This document shows, piece by piece, positions 43,374 through 52,194 of a stretch of DNA of 64,000 nt. The stretch is from contig NZ_JAEHFJ010000001.1 of NCBI RefSeq assembly GCF_016406085.1, positions 434,001 through 498,000 on the forward strand, given 5' to 3'. Both the position numbers and the translations under genes were made by a program. Every line of letters begins with the position of its first letter. Position 1 is the stretch's first letter. The DNA is from Aureibaculum flavum (GTDB taxonomy: Bacteria; Bacteroidota; Bacteroidia; Flavobacteriales; Flavobacteriaceae). The notes beneath the pieces are model-generated. The model searched no databases and was not told the origin of the DNA. It was given only the letters and a program-made list of their open reading frames with translations.

Positions 43374-46058
43374 TTGCAATCAAATTTTAAGTATATAGTT
43401 TTTGTTTTCCTTTTTTTAGGGACAGGTTGCCTATTTGTAAACGCTCAAAACACAACCCAAAAGAGAGATTCTCTTGAACCAGTAAAAAATACGATTATAG
43501 GTTTAAAAGGCCTTTCTTTTAACGACACTATTCAACTTCCTGATGCGGCTTCCCTAAAAGCAATAGATACAACCAGAATAGATTCTTTTAAACCCAAAGA
43601 ATATCTAGATGATGCTATTCGTAAAAAAGCAACTGATTATATCAAAAATGATTTTGAAAACAAGACAGCCACTTTATACAATGAAGCCGAAATCTATTAT
43701 CAAGATATAGAATTGAAAGCGGGTATAATTAAAATTGATTACGAAAAAAACTTGGCGTATGCCCAAGGTATTGTAGATAGTACGGGGGCGTACACTCAAA
43801 TGCCTCAATTTAAACAAGCTGGTCAGGAAAGTGAACAAGACTCGTTAATTTATAATTTTAAAAATGAGAAAGCAATTATTTACAACACTAAAACCGTTCA
43901 AGAAGGTGTCATTGTTAGAGGCGAAATTACTAAAAGAGAAAACGACTCGGTCTTTTATTTAGATAGAGCTCATTTTACAACGTCAACTAAAGACAAACCT
44001 GATTACGAAATTATTACTAGAAACATTAAATTAGTTCCGGGTAAAAAAATTGTAGGAGGTCTTTCTCAGTTAAAATTAGCAGATGTTCCTACTCCTGCTA
44101 TATTACCCTTCTTTTATGTACCATTGACTAAAGAGCGATCTGTTTCTGGTTTTTTGATTCCTACGTATGGAGAAAATAGCAGTCAAGGATTTTTTCTTCA
44201 AAATGGTGGTTATTATTTTGCCATTAATGACTATGTTGATCTTGCTGTTTTAGGTGATGTATACACTAATGGTAGTTGGGGAATGCGATTTGAGTCAAAT
44301 TATGCAGTCAGATATCGTTTTTCAGGGAATTTTAACTTACGTTTTGAAAACTTAATAACAGGACAACGTGGGTTTAGTACATTTAATAAGAGAAATAATT
44401 TTTATTTACGTTGGTCACATAGCCCGTCTCAACAAGCTTCTCCTAATTCTCGTTTTTCCGTTTCGGTTAATTTAGGTAGCAGTCAATATTTTAGGGAATC
44501 ATTAAATGAGTACAACATTGGTCAGACAGTTACAAATACATTTAATTCCTCGATAAATTTTTATAAAAAATTTGTAGGCACACCCTTCAATATGAATGTT
44601 GCCATGACGCATAGTCAAAATACAAATACAGAAAAAATTGATATGACCTTGCCTTCATTACAGATTGGTATGGACCGAATTTACCCCTTTGCCCCTAAGT
44701 CTGGTGCAAAGAAAAACCCTATTCAAAGTCTTGGTTTAAGTTATAGTTTTGATGCTCAAAATAGAATCTCTACGGATGATGATCAGTTTTTAAAATCTGA
44801 CATGTTTAAAGATGCTCGTTCTGGAGCAAAACATACTGTTTCCGCTAGTACCAATATGAAAGCTCTTAAGTACATAACACTTTCGCCATCTGCAAATTAT
44901 AATGAAGTTTGGTATTTAAAAACGGTAGAACAAAGATATAATGCCGAATTAGATGAAATAGAAAAAGACACAGTAAACCAATTTGATGCGTTTAGAGAGT
45001 ACTCTGCTGGAGTTTCAGCCTCTACAACCCTTTACGGAATGTTTAATTTTAAAAAAGGAAGATTACAGGCAATTCGTCATGTAATGCGTCCTTCCGTTTC
45101 ATTTAATTACCGTCCCGACTTTAGTAATTTTTACGATGAAGTACAACAAAGTGAAGATGATGATGATTTTATAGAATACAGTCGTTTTGATGGAGGTATT
45201 TATGGTTCACCTTCTAGGGGATTATCAAGTAGTATCGGACTTAGCCTTAACAATACTTTCGAAGCTAAAATGATGTCAAAGGATTCCACAGCTACAGAAC
45301 CTGAAAAAATTAAATTATTAAACAATTTAAATTTTTCTACAAGTTATAATATTGCCGCTGATTCTTTAAACTGGAGTCCCGTTAGAATGACAGCTGGGAC
45401 AACCATATTGGACAATAAATTAAGTTTGAATGCCAGTGCTACATTAGACCCTTATGCATTAAGTGCTAGTAACAGAAGAATTAACACGTATAATATAAAT
45501 AATAACGGAAGTTTATTCAGACTTACTCAGGCAAACATGTCTGCCAGCTATTCTATCTCTAGTGATATATTTAATAAAAAAGATTCAAAAACGGATTCAA
45601 AACAGCCCCCTAAAGGAAATAAAGGAGATGAGGATAGTTTATTCGGAAGTGACATAACCACTAGAAACGTAAAAGACGATCAAGAAGAGAGCAAAACGAA
45701 AGTAGCGAAACTTTATGGTGCTACACTGCCATGGAATTTAAGTATAAGATACAATGTGGGGTATTCCAATTCAACTAGACAAAATGAAATATCAAATAAC
45801 TCACTTCAATTTTCAGGTAACGTAGAATTAACACCAAAATGGAGTGTTGGACTTTCTTCTGGGTACGATTTTAAAAATAGAGGAGTTACGTATACCAACT
45901 TGAGTTTTGAACGTGACTTAGACAGTTGGCGTATGAGTTTTAACTGGGTACCTTTTGGAAATAGTACTACTTATTATTTCTTTATTGGTATTAAATCTTC
46001 AGTATTGAGCGACATTAAATATGATAAGCGTAAAGTGGCTGATCAACGATTGTTTTAA
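43374..46058 (+). CDS. lptD: LPS-assembly outer-membrane protein LptD
   Basis: The protein inserts LPS into the outer leaflet. It is 894 aa. A signal peptide (YIVFVFLFLGTGCLFVNAQ) precedes an OstA-like beta-jellyroll (about 90-230, with DYEKNLAYAQG and YDFKNEK-type repeats) and a large beta-barrel. No in-frame ATG precedes the signal peptide; TTG at 43374 is the best start, although an ATA or ATT start cannot be excluded. TAAGTTTG at 43313-43320 is a good -7 element. An acidic/Lys linker (DSKTDSKQPPKGNKGDEDS) lies near residue 745. Confidence 0.88.
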   Translation: MQSNFKYIVFVFLFLGTGCLFVNAQNTTQKRDSLEPVKNTIIGLKGLSFNDTIQLPDAASLKAIDTTRIDSFKPKEYLDDAIRKKATDYIKNDFENKTATLYNEAEIYYQDIELKAGIIKIDYEKNLAYAQGIVDSTGAYTQMPQFKQAGQESEQDSLIYNFKNEKAIIYNTKTVQEGVIVRGEITKRENDSVFYLDRAHFTTSTKDKPDYEIITRNIKLVPGKKIVGGLSQLKLADVPTPAILPFFYVPLTKERSVSGFLIPTYGENSSQGFFLQNGGYYFAINDYVDLAVLGDVYTNGSWGMRFESNYAVRYRFSGNFNLRFENLITGQRGFSTFNKRNNFYLRWSHSPSQQASPNSRFSVSVNLGSSQYFRESLNEYNIGQTVTNTFNSSINFYKKFVGTPFNMNVAMTHSQNTNTEKIDMTLPSLQIGMDRIYPFAPKSGAKKNPIQSLGLSYSFDAQNRISTDDDQFLKSDMFKDARSGAKHTVSASTNMKALKYITLSPSANYNEVWYLKTVEQRYNAELDEIEKDTVNQFDAFREYSAGVSASTTLYGMFNFKKGRLQAIRHVMRPSVSFNYRPDFSNFYDEVQQSEDDDDFIEYSRFDGGIYGSPSRGLSSSIGLSLNNTFEAKMMSKDSTATEPEKIKLLNNLNFSTSYNIAADSLNWSPVRMTAGTTILDNKLSLNASATLDPYALSASNRRINTYNINNNGSLFRLTQANMSASYSISSDIFNKKDSKTDSKQPPKGNKGDEDSLFGSDITTRNVKDDQEESKTKVAKLYGATLPWNLSIRYNVGYSNSTRQNEISNNSLQFSGNVELTPKWSVGLSSGYDFKNRGVTYTNLSFERDLDSWRMSFNWVPFGNSTTYYFFIGIKSSVLSDIKYDKRKVADQRLF

Positions 46059-46111
46059 TTAACCTTAAGAGCTTTAAGTAAATTATTTAAGAGAGAATTA
46101 TCAGCAACTCT

Positions 46112-46750
46112 TTATAGTATTAAAATACGTTCTAAGGCACTCATATCTTTAACAATAGGTACTTCAACACCGGCCAACATTGTTTTATTACTTTCGTTTT
46201 CAAGAGCATACACATCAAAACCTCCTGCTTTTGCCGCGGTTACACCTGGTAAACTATCTTCTATTACCACGCATTCTTCTGGTTTAAAACCCATAGTTTT
46301 TGCTGCATGTAAAAAGATATCAGGTTCTGGTTTCCAGCTGTTAATTTGGTAGCAACTAAAAATATTATCATTAAAATAATGTGATAATTTAGTTACCTTT
46401 AAATTCAATTTTATCTTATTTATTGGACCACTAGAAGCCACACAAAAAGGAATAGTAAGCTTATCTAATAATGTATGAACACCTTTTATGGGTTTTAAAT
46501 CACGTTGAAATGCTTCAAAAGACAAGGCTCTATAAGTCTCCTCAAAATCTTTAGGTAATTTTCTACCCAATTTCTTTTCTACAAGGGTAAAATTATCCTT
46601 CAAAGCCAAACCTGTAAATAAATCAATAGCCTTTTCTATATCTATATGATAATCAACTGTTTTTAGTAAATCGACCATTACTTGAGTAGAAATAGCTTCA
46701 CTATCTACTAAAACACCATCACAGTCAAAAATGACACATTTATATTTCAA
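46112..46750 (-). CDS. HAD family phosphatase (beta-phosphoglucomutase-like)
   Basis: The protein is 212 aa. Motif I is IFDCDGVLVDSE with nucleophile Asp9 and acid/base Asp11. The cap domain spans about 18-80. Motif II is CVASSGPINKI, and motif III/IV is SWKPEPDIFLHA and CVVIEDSLPG. It belongs to the sugar-phosphatase/phosphoglycolate-phosphatase-like group; the substrate is unknown. It converges on lptD and lies 5 bases from the small membrane protein gene upstream. Confidence 0.88.
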   Translation of the reverse strand: MKYKCVIFDCDGVLVDSEAISTQVMVDLLKTVDYHIDIEKAIDLFTGLALKDNFTLVEKKLGRKLPKDFEETYRALSFEAFQRDLKPIKGVHTLLDKLTIPFCVASSGPINKIKLNLKVTKLSHYFNDNIFSCYQINSWKPEPDIFLHAAKTMGFKPEECVVIEDSLPGVTAAKAGGFDVYALENESNKTMLAGVEVPIVKDMSALERILIL

Positions 46751-46755
46751 ACTTT

Positions 46756-46998
46756 TTATTTTTTATTGATTAAATATACTTTCTTACTAAAAATAGATTT
46801 TAGTTGAATTTGTGCTCCACTTTGGGTTTCAACAGCTGTAATCGTTGGGCAAATTATCCTCGTTAAAAAGGCAGTAATTACAATTAACATAACATTAGAC
46901 TCTATATGAACTACAAACTTTAATACCACCCAAATTAAAGTAAAAACCAAAAGAGAAATAACTAGGTTTAAAAGAACTGCAGTGGTTTGTTTGTTCAT
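46756..46998 (-). CDS. 80-aa two-helix membrane protein
   Basis: Unknown. Two hydrophobic segments (TAVLLNLVISLLVFTLIWVV and NVMLIVITAFLTRIICPTI) are followed by a short soluble tail ending in Lys residues. It is just upstream of the HAD phosphatase gene, with 5 bases between, so they are probably one transcript. Confidence 0.65.
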   Translation of the reverse strand: MNKQTTAVLLNLVISLLVFTLIWVVLKFVVHIESNVMLIVITAFLTRIICPTITAVETQSGAQIQLKSIFSKKVYLINKK

Positions 46999-47057
46999 TA
47001 TTTTTTTAATTTTATCAATAGATTCAATATCAATAGCTTTAGAAACTCATTTCCATA

Positions 47058-48191
47058 TTAACAACAACCTTCTTTTACCATTCTATAAACCTCTTCGTAT
47101 TCTGGTAATATTTTGTCAATAGTAAATCGCTTTGCAAACTGATACGCATTGTTTTTAAATGTTTCCAATCGTTCATCATCCGACAAAAGATATATAGCAT
47201 TTTTCGCCATTGCATCAGTATCACCAACATCACTTAAAAATCCTGTTTTCCCTTCCAAATTAACTTCTGGTAATCCACCAGAATTAGATGAAATTACGGG
47301 TGTTTTAGCCGCCATTGCTTCTAATGCTGCCAAACCAAAACTTTCTGTTTGAGAGGGCAACAAAAATAAATCTGTTAAGCATAAAATTTTTGCTAACTCT
47401 ACACTATTACCTAAAAACTTAACGTGATCAGCAATTCCTAATTCCATAGACTTTTTCTCAGCAGCATCTCTTTCTGGTCCATCTCCAACCATTAATAATT
47501 GAGCTTTAATTTTTTGTTGCGTTTTATAAAACACATCAATAACATCAGGGATGCGTTTTACTGGTCTAAAATTACTAATATGTGTAATAATTCGTTCATC
47601 TTCATTTGCAAGATTTCCTCTTAAACAAGGTTCATTATCTAAAGAATCATATTTATCAAAATCAATAAAGTTATAAATTACCTTTATATCTTTCTTAATA
47701 TTAAATAACCTCAACGTATCCTTTTTTAAACTTTCAGAAACTACGGTTACTGCATCAGAATTATTAATACTAAACTCTACCGCATTTTTATAGTTAGGAT
47801 GACTTCCTACTAGAGTTATATCTGTACCATGTAGTGTGGTTACAAATGGAATATGAATACCATCCGCTTTCAACATTTGCTTTGCCATATAAGCCGCATA
47901 AGCATGAGGTATTGCGTAATGTACATGCAACAGCTCAATATCATGTAACTTTACCATAGCAACTAATTTACTTGATAGTGCCAATTCATAAGGTTGATAA
48001 TGAAACAGTGGATATTCTTCTACAAATACTTCATGAAAGTGAATATTATTAGAGAGTGCATTTAACCTTACAGGTTGATTGTACGTAATAAAATGTACTT
48101 CATGACCCTTTTTTGCCAACGCTATACCCAATTCAGTTGCAACTACTCCACTACCTCCATAAGTAGGATAACACACGATACCTATTTTCAT
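47058..48191 (-). CDS. bshA: N-acetyl-alpha-D-glucosaminyl L-malate synthase
   Basis: This GT4 glycosyltransferase makes the first bacillithiol intermediate from UDP-GlcNAc and L-malate. The protein is 377 aa. The start MKIGIVCYPTYGGSGVVATE is diagnostic of BshA, and HVHYAIPHAYA, LHGTDITLVGS, HISNFRPVKR and LLPSQTESFGLAALEAMA follow in order. Its presence implies bacillithiol as the low-molecular-weight thiol, which fits the oxidative-stress genes oxyR, dps and prxQ nearby. Confidence 0.92.
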   Translation of the reverse strand: MKIGIVCYPTYGGSGVVATELGIALAKKGHEVHFITYNQPVRLNALSNNIHFHEVFVEEYPLFHYQPYELALSSKLVAMVKLHDIELLHVHYAIPHAYAAYMAKQMLKADGIHIPFVTTLHGTDITLVGSHPNYKNAVEFSINNSDAVTVVSESLKKDTLRLFNIKKDIKVIYNFIDFDKYDSLDNEPCLRGNLANEDERIITHISNFRPVKRIPDVIDVFYKTQQKIKAQLLMVGDGPERDAAEKKSMELGIADHVKFLGNSVELAKILCLTDLFLLPSQTESFGLAALEAMAAKTPVISSNSGGLPEVNLEGKTGFLSDVGDTDAMAKNAIYLLSDDERLETFKNNAYQFAKRFTIDKILPEYEEVYRMVKEGCC

Positions 48192-48288
48192 AAATAATTA
48201 TTTTTTTTTAAGTCGAACTAACATTAGAATCCTTTCAAGATAATAAATTGTAATTTTGAATAAATTCTCCGTAAAACTAAAAATTTAA

Positions 48289-48924
48289 ATGGACTTCAAC
48301 TCGTTTTTAACACAAATAAACAATCTAAAAAAGCGAACTCTAGGTGGCGAGGAATCACAATTTAAAATGGCTCCTGAATTAAGAAAGGCTTTTTCGTTAA
48401 ACGACATCAAAAATAAAAACCCTAGAGAATCAGCCGTTTTGGTATTATTCTATCCTGATGAGAACAACAACACTAGAGTTATTCTGACCTTAAGGTCAGA
48501 TTATAAAGGAGTACATGCCGCACAGATAAGTTTACCTGGTGGTAAAAAAGACAAACAGGATAAACGTTTAGTAGACACAGCACTCCGTGAAAATGAAGAA
48601 GAAATTGGGATAGATAAAAATGACGTTATTATTTTAAGAGAAATGACCAAGACCTACATTCCCCCTAGTAACTTTTGGGTGTACCCATTTTTAGGCTATC
48701 TAAATAAAACACCAACCTTTACTATCAATTATGAAGTAGAAACGCTAATTGAAGTTTTAGTGAGCGATTTAATTGATGATAAATCTTTAAGTACAAAAAA
48801 TATGACTACATCTTATATGGAAAATATAGATGTACCCTGCTTTAAATTAAATAGTTATGTAGTTTGGGGTGCTACTGCAATGATTTTGAGTGAGATAAAA
48901 GACTTATTTAAATGTATTAATTAG
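48289..48924 (+). CDS. Nudix hydrolase, CoA pyrophosphatase-like
   Basis: The protein is 211 aa. The Nudix box is LPGGKKDKQDKRLVDTALRE followed by NEEEIGI, and the flanking IILTLRSDYKGVHAAQISLP matches the CoA-pyrophosphatase (NudL/UPF0035) pattern. It would split CoA or its derivatives to 4'-phosphopantetheine and 3',5'-ADP. TAATTTTG lies at 48251-48258, 30 bases upstream. It is divergent from bshA. Confidence 0.87.
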   Translation: MDFNSFLTQINNLKKRTLGGEESQFKMAPELRKAFSLNDIKNKNPRESAVLVLFYPDENNNTRVILTLRSDYKGVHAAQISLPGGKKDKQDKRLVDTALRENEEEIGIDKNDVIILREMTKTYIPPSNFWVYPFLGYLNKTPTFTINYEVETLIEVLVSDLIDDKSLSTKNMTTSYMENIDVPCFKLNSYVVWGATAMILSEIKDLFKCIN

Positions 48925-48970
48925 TAATATCTTTTGTAAATTTGATGTTTAACAACCTATTTTAATCTTA

Positions 48971-49780
48971 ATGAAACTTTATAAACAGGACCCTTTTGGT
49001 AATGCCTTATTTTTAAAAAAGTTCTTAATACGAGTACTTGGGCTAATATCGCATGGGAGATATCAAGGTTTTAACAAATTAGAAATAGAGGGTTCTGAAA
49101 TACTTAGAAATTTACCCGATAGAAATGTTCTCTTTGTATCAAACCATCAAACTTATTTTGCCGATGTAGCAGCAATGCTACATGTATTTAATGCCTCCTT
49201 AAGTGGTAGAGATGATTCTATAAAGAATGTAGGATATATTTGGCAACCAAAATTAAATATTTACTATGTTGCTGCTCTTGAAACTATGAAATCGGGAATA
49301 TTACCGAAAATATTTGCTTATACAGGATCTATTTCTATTGAACGTACTTGGAGAAGCAAAGGAAAAAACGTTAATCGACAGGTAAAAATGTCTGACATAA
49401 GTAATATCGAAAAAGCCTTAAATGATGGTTGGGTTATTACATTTCCACAAGGCACCACAACTCCATTTAAACCAATTAGAAGAGGAACTGCATTTATTAT
49501 AAAAGAAGCAAAACCTATTGTAATACCCATTGTTATTGACGGCTTTAGAAGAGCCTATGACAAAACAGGTTTACAACTAAAAAAACGAAACATATTACAA
49601 TCCATGGTTATAAAACCACCTATGGATATTGATTATGAAAACGATTCTATTGCTGATATTGTAGAGAAATTAGAATATGCAATTGAACAGCACCCTTCAT
49701 TTTTAAAAGTACTATCTCCTGAAGAATATGCAGAACAAGAAGCTCTTCTCGATAAGAAGCGAAAATTCTGGAATTCTTAA
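48971..49780 (+). CDS. Lysophospholipid acyltransferase (PlsC-like)
   Basis: The protein is 269 aa. The acyltransferase box is SNHQTYFADV (His59 with Asp65), one residue longer between His and Asp than the usual HX4D. The second box is FPQGTTTPFKP, followed by GTAFIIKEAKPIVIPIVID. It probably acylates the sn-2 position of lysophosphatidate or a similar lipid at the inner membrane. TAAATTTG at 48937-48944 is a fitting -7 element. It follows the Nudix gene by 46 bases. Confidence 0.85.
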   Translation: MKLYKQDPFGNALFLKKFLIRVLGLISHGRYQGFNKLEIEGSEILRNLPDRNVLFVSNHQTYFADVAAMLHVFNASLSGRDDSIKNVGYIWQPKLNIYYVAALETMKSGILPKIFAYTGSISIERTWRSKGKNVNRQVKMSDISNIEKALNDGWVITFPQGTTTPFKPIRRGTAFIIKEAKPIVIPIVIDGFRRAYDKTGLQLKKRNILQSMVIKPPMDIDYENDSIADIVEKLEYAIEQHPSFLKVLSPEEYAEQEALLDKKRKFWNS

Positions 49781-49787
49781 AATTATT

Positions 49788-49842
49788 GGGATTACTCAGT
49801 ATTCAACTAGCATATATTGCCAAATAAACATTGAGTAATCCC
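49788..49842. terminator. Possible bidirectional terminator
   Basis: GGGATTACTCA (49788-49798) and TGAGTAATCCC (49832-49842) are perfect 11-bp arms around a 33-base loop, between convergent genes ending at 49780 (+) and 49850 (-). The loop is long and T-runs are short. Confidence 0.45.
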
Positions 49843-49849
49843 AAATAAA

Positions 49850-50320
49850 TTATGCCAACCAAGCTTTTAACATCCAAACCGTTTTTTCTTGTTCAGAAAT
49901 AAAGTCGCTCATCATTGCATTTGTTCCTTCATCATCAGCTTCTCCAGATTTATCTAATATAGCTCGCTCAATCTGTATTAATTGTTTTAATGAAGTTACA
50001 ACTAACGTTACCGCTTCAACATCTTTTGAAATGTTTTTTCCTACAGGTACTTTTGAAAGCTCTGTATAATCGTCAAAAGTGTGTAAAGGTGTACTTTCTA
50101 AAGTTAGAATACGTTCAGCAATTTCATCTATTTTCAATTGAGAATCATTGTATAATTCTTCAAATTTCTCATGCAATTGGAAAAAGTTTTTCCCTTTAAT
50201 ATTCCAATGTAAACCTCTTAAGTTTTGATAATACACTTGATAGTTTGCCAACAATCCATTTAAATCTGTTGCTAATTCATTTACTTTACTTTCATCTAAT
50301 CCTAATGTTGTAGTTTCCAT
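49850..50320 (-). CDS. dps: Dps/ferritin-like DNA-protection protein
   Basis: The protein is 156 aa. It assembles into a hollow dodecamer that oxidises Fe(II) with peroxide and can bind DNA. Ferroxidase-site residues lie in RGLHWNIKGKNFFQLHEKFE, then ELYNDSQLKIDEIAERILTL. The closing helix is DFISEQEKTVWMLKAWLA. It is divergent from oxyR with 238 bases between them, the classic arrangement for OxyR control. Confidence 0.93.
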   Translation of the reverse strand: METTTLGLDESKVNELATDLNGLLANYQVYYQNLRGLHWNIKGKNFFQLHEKFEELYNDSQLKIDEIAERILTLESTPLHTFDDYTELSKVPVGKNISKDVEAVTLVVTSLKQLIQIERAILDKSGEADDEGTNAMMSDFISEQEKTVWMLKAWLA

Positions 50321-50470
50321 ACTATTTTAAGTTTTAATTTATAATTAATTTTTGATTTGATTACGTTTGGGTAATAATTAAAAATAACCGCCCTTTAAAC
50401 TTACAAGAACATATCCTTATTTTTATCACTTGCAATTTGAGTAATGTTTACTTACCCTTTTAACGCAATA

Positions 50471-50478
50471 CAAATTTA
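50471..50478 (-). promoter_or_regulatory. -7 element of a likely dps promoter in the dps/oxyR gap
   Basis: TAAATTTG on the minus strand fits TAnnTTTG, but no TTG lies 19-21 bases upstream. A weak upstream box would fit activation by OxyR bound in the same gap. I found no site matching the ATAG-N7-CTAT pattern with correct spacing. Confidence 0.3.
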
Positions 50479-50558
50479 TCGTAACTTATTTAAAAATTAC
50501 TATAATAATGATTGATAGTTTTTATATTTTTATAGCCAAAACTTATACATAATTATAA

Positions 50559-51497
50559 ATGACTATTACTCAACTCACCTACGTACTTGCTGTTGCAGAA
50601 CACAAAAACTTCACCTTGGCTTCCGAAAAATGTTTTGTAACTCAGCCCACCTTAAGTATGCAAATACAGAAGTTAGAAGATGAGTTAGATGTTATTATTT
50701 TTAATCGTAAAAAGAAACCAATTGAACTTACCCCAATTGGTGAGAAAATAATTGAGCAAGCCAAGGTTATTGTTAATGAAAGTAATAGAATTACTGATAT
50801 TGTAGATCAACAAAAAGGGTTTATAGGAGGTGAATTTAAATTAGGTATTATACCTACGGTAATGCCAACATTACTCCCGTTATTTTTAAGAACATTTTTA
50901 AAAAAATACCCTAAAATTAATTTGGTTATTGAAGAGCTAACCACTGAAGATATTATTAAAAAACTATCTGATGGTCATTTAGATGCTGGGATTGCTGCCA
51001 CTCCGTTAGAAATTGCTTCTATTAAAGAGCGGCCACTCTATTACGAGCCATTTGTAGGCTTTTTAGGTAGTAACCATCGTCTTTCTAAAATAACAGAATT
51101 ATCAGTTGAAGATTTGGATATTGACGATATATTATTGCTAGAAGACGGACATTGTTTTAAAGACAATATTCTTAATTTATGCAATAGTTTGAAAAGAGAA
51201 GATCCGCATCATTTTAGATTAGAAAGTGGGAGTTTTGATACTTTGATAAAATTGACAAAAGAAGGATTAGGTATGACACTATTACCATACTTACACACTC
51301 TAGACTTAAATGAAAATGATAAAAAATTAGTAAAATCGTTTAAAAGCCCTACTCCTTCTCGAGAAATAAGTATCATCTATCATAAGTCACAATTAAAAAT
51401 ACAATTAATTGATGCCTTAAAAGATGTAGTTGATGGTATCATAAGAGGCGTTATTGCCTTTAATGATGTTAAAATAATAAGTCCACTGAAAAGATAA
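50559..51497 (+). CDS. oxyR: LysR-type hydrogen peroxide sensor OxyR
   Basis: The protein is 312 aa. The winged helix-turn-helix spans residues 1-60 (FTLASEKCFVTQPTLSMQIQ). The effector domain carries LLLEDGHCFKDNILNLCNSL, with Cys199 and Cys208. These are the same positions and spacing (CX8C) as the peroxide-sensing pair of E. coli OxyR. It should activate dps, encoded divergently, and other peroxide-defence genes. Confidence 0.94.
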   Translation: MTITQLTYVLAVAEHKNFTLASEKCFVTQPTLSMQIQKLEDELDVIIFNRKKKPIELTPIGEKIIEQAKVIVNESNRITDIVDQQKGFIGGEFKLGIIPTVMPTLLPLFLRTFLKKYPKINLVIEELTTEDIIKKLSDGHLDAGIAATPLEIASIKERPLYYEPFVGFLGSNHRLSKITELSVEDLDIDDILLLEDGHCFKDNILNLCNSLKREDPHHFRLESGSFDTLIKLTKEGLGMTLLPYLHTLDLNENDKKLVKSFKSPTPSREISIIYHKSQLKIQLIDALKDVVDGIIRGVIAFNDVKIISPLKR

Positions 51498-51509
51498 CTA
51501 AAATCTGAG

Positions 51510-51713
51510 CTATCTTTTAGGATTTACAATATTCATACAAACATAAAGTTCTGGCTTATTTACGGTGTACTCTTGCAGCCAAATTTTTAATTCATCAATC
51601 TCATAGGGTAACAACCTATTTAAAGCTTTCTCTAATTCTTTACAAAATAATTCAACATTAAAACTTACCTTTTTCAAGACTGTTTTAGTGTATTCAAAAA
51701 TTGCTCTAGCCAT
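51510..51713 (-). CDS. Conserved 67-aa hypothetical protein
   Basis: Unknown. It is a helical protein, MARAIFEYTKTVLKKVSFNV then LFCKELEKALNRLLPYEIDE. I recall closely similar short proteins in other flavobacteria, which supports it being real. It converges with oxyR (13 bases between) and is alone on its transcript as far as can be seen. Confidence 0.7.
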   Translation of the reverse strand: MARAIFEYTKTVLKKVSFNVELFCKELEKALNRLLPYEIDELKIWLQEYTVNKPELYVCMNIVNPKR

Positions 51714-51858
51714 ATCGTTAATGGGTTTAATTGGTATAGTGAATATTTATAGAAATAAATGGTATTCACTAATTCATCAACGATAAAGTTAGGCAATTAT
51801 TTTATCACAATGTGTTAAAATTTTTCTTAAAATTTACAACACATTTAGTGACTATAGA

Positions 51859-52128
51859 TTACAGTTTTTCAATCTTTGCTAAAAGAGATTCACCTTTTGT
51901 TTGAAGTTCTGATTTTAACGCTTTAAAATGAGCTTTTTTATCATCTACATCTTTGTTATTTACTTTTACAATCAATTCATCAAAAGTAACAATAGCTTCA
52001 TCTATAATTTTTTCAGCTTTATCTACATTTTTTGGATCGTCTTGTAACATTTGCCACACATAACACTCTTCAATAATATCTGATAAAACGTAGTTAATAT
52101 CTTTCTTTAAGTTTTTTACACTTGCCAT
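51859..52128 (-). CDS. Conserved 89-aa helical hypothetical protein
   Basis: Unknown. It is almost entirely helical and charged, beginning MASVKNLKKDINYVLSDIIE and ending GESLLAKIEKL. It has no signal peptide and no recognised motif. It lies 66 bases downstream of the manA stop side on the same strand, preceded by AT-rich sequence. Confidence 0.7.
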   Translation of the reverse strand: MASVKNLKKDINYVLSDIIEECYVWQMLQDDPKNVDKAEKIIDEAIVTFDELIVKVNNKDVDDKKAHFKALKSELQTKGESLLAKIEKL

Positions 52129-52194
52129 ATCTTTATTTAATTTTATAATTTGTGCAAATTTAAGGTAAAAACCAATAGAATTTGCCTTAAAATT

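Noticed and set aside
50321-50558. OxyR operator in the dps/oxyR gap
   Set aside because: ATAG and CTAT tetramers occur, for example around 50500-50545, but not with N7 spacing, so no site is claimed.
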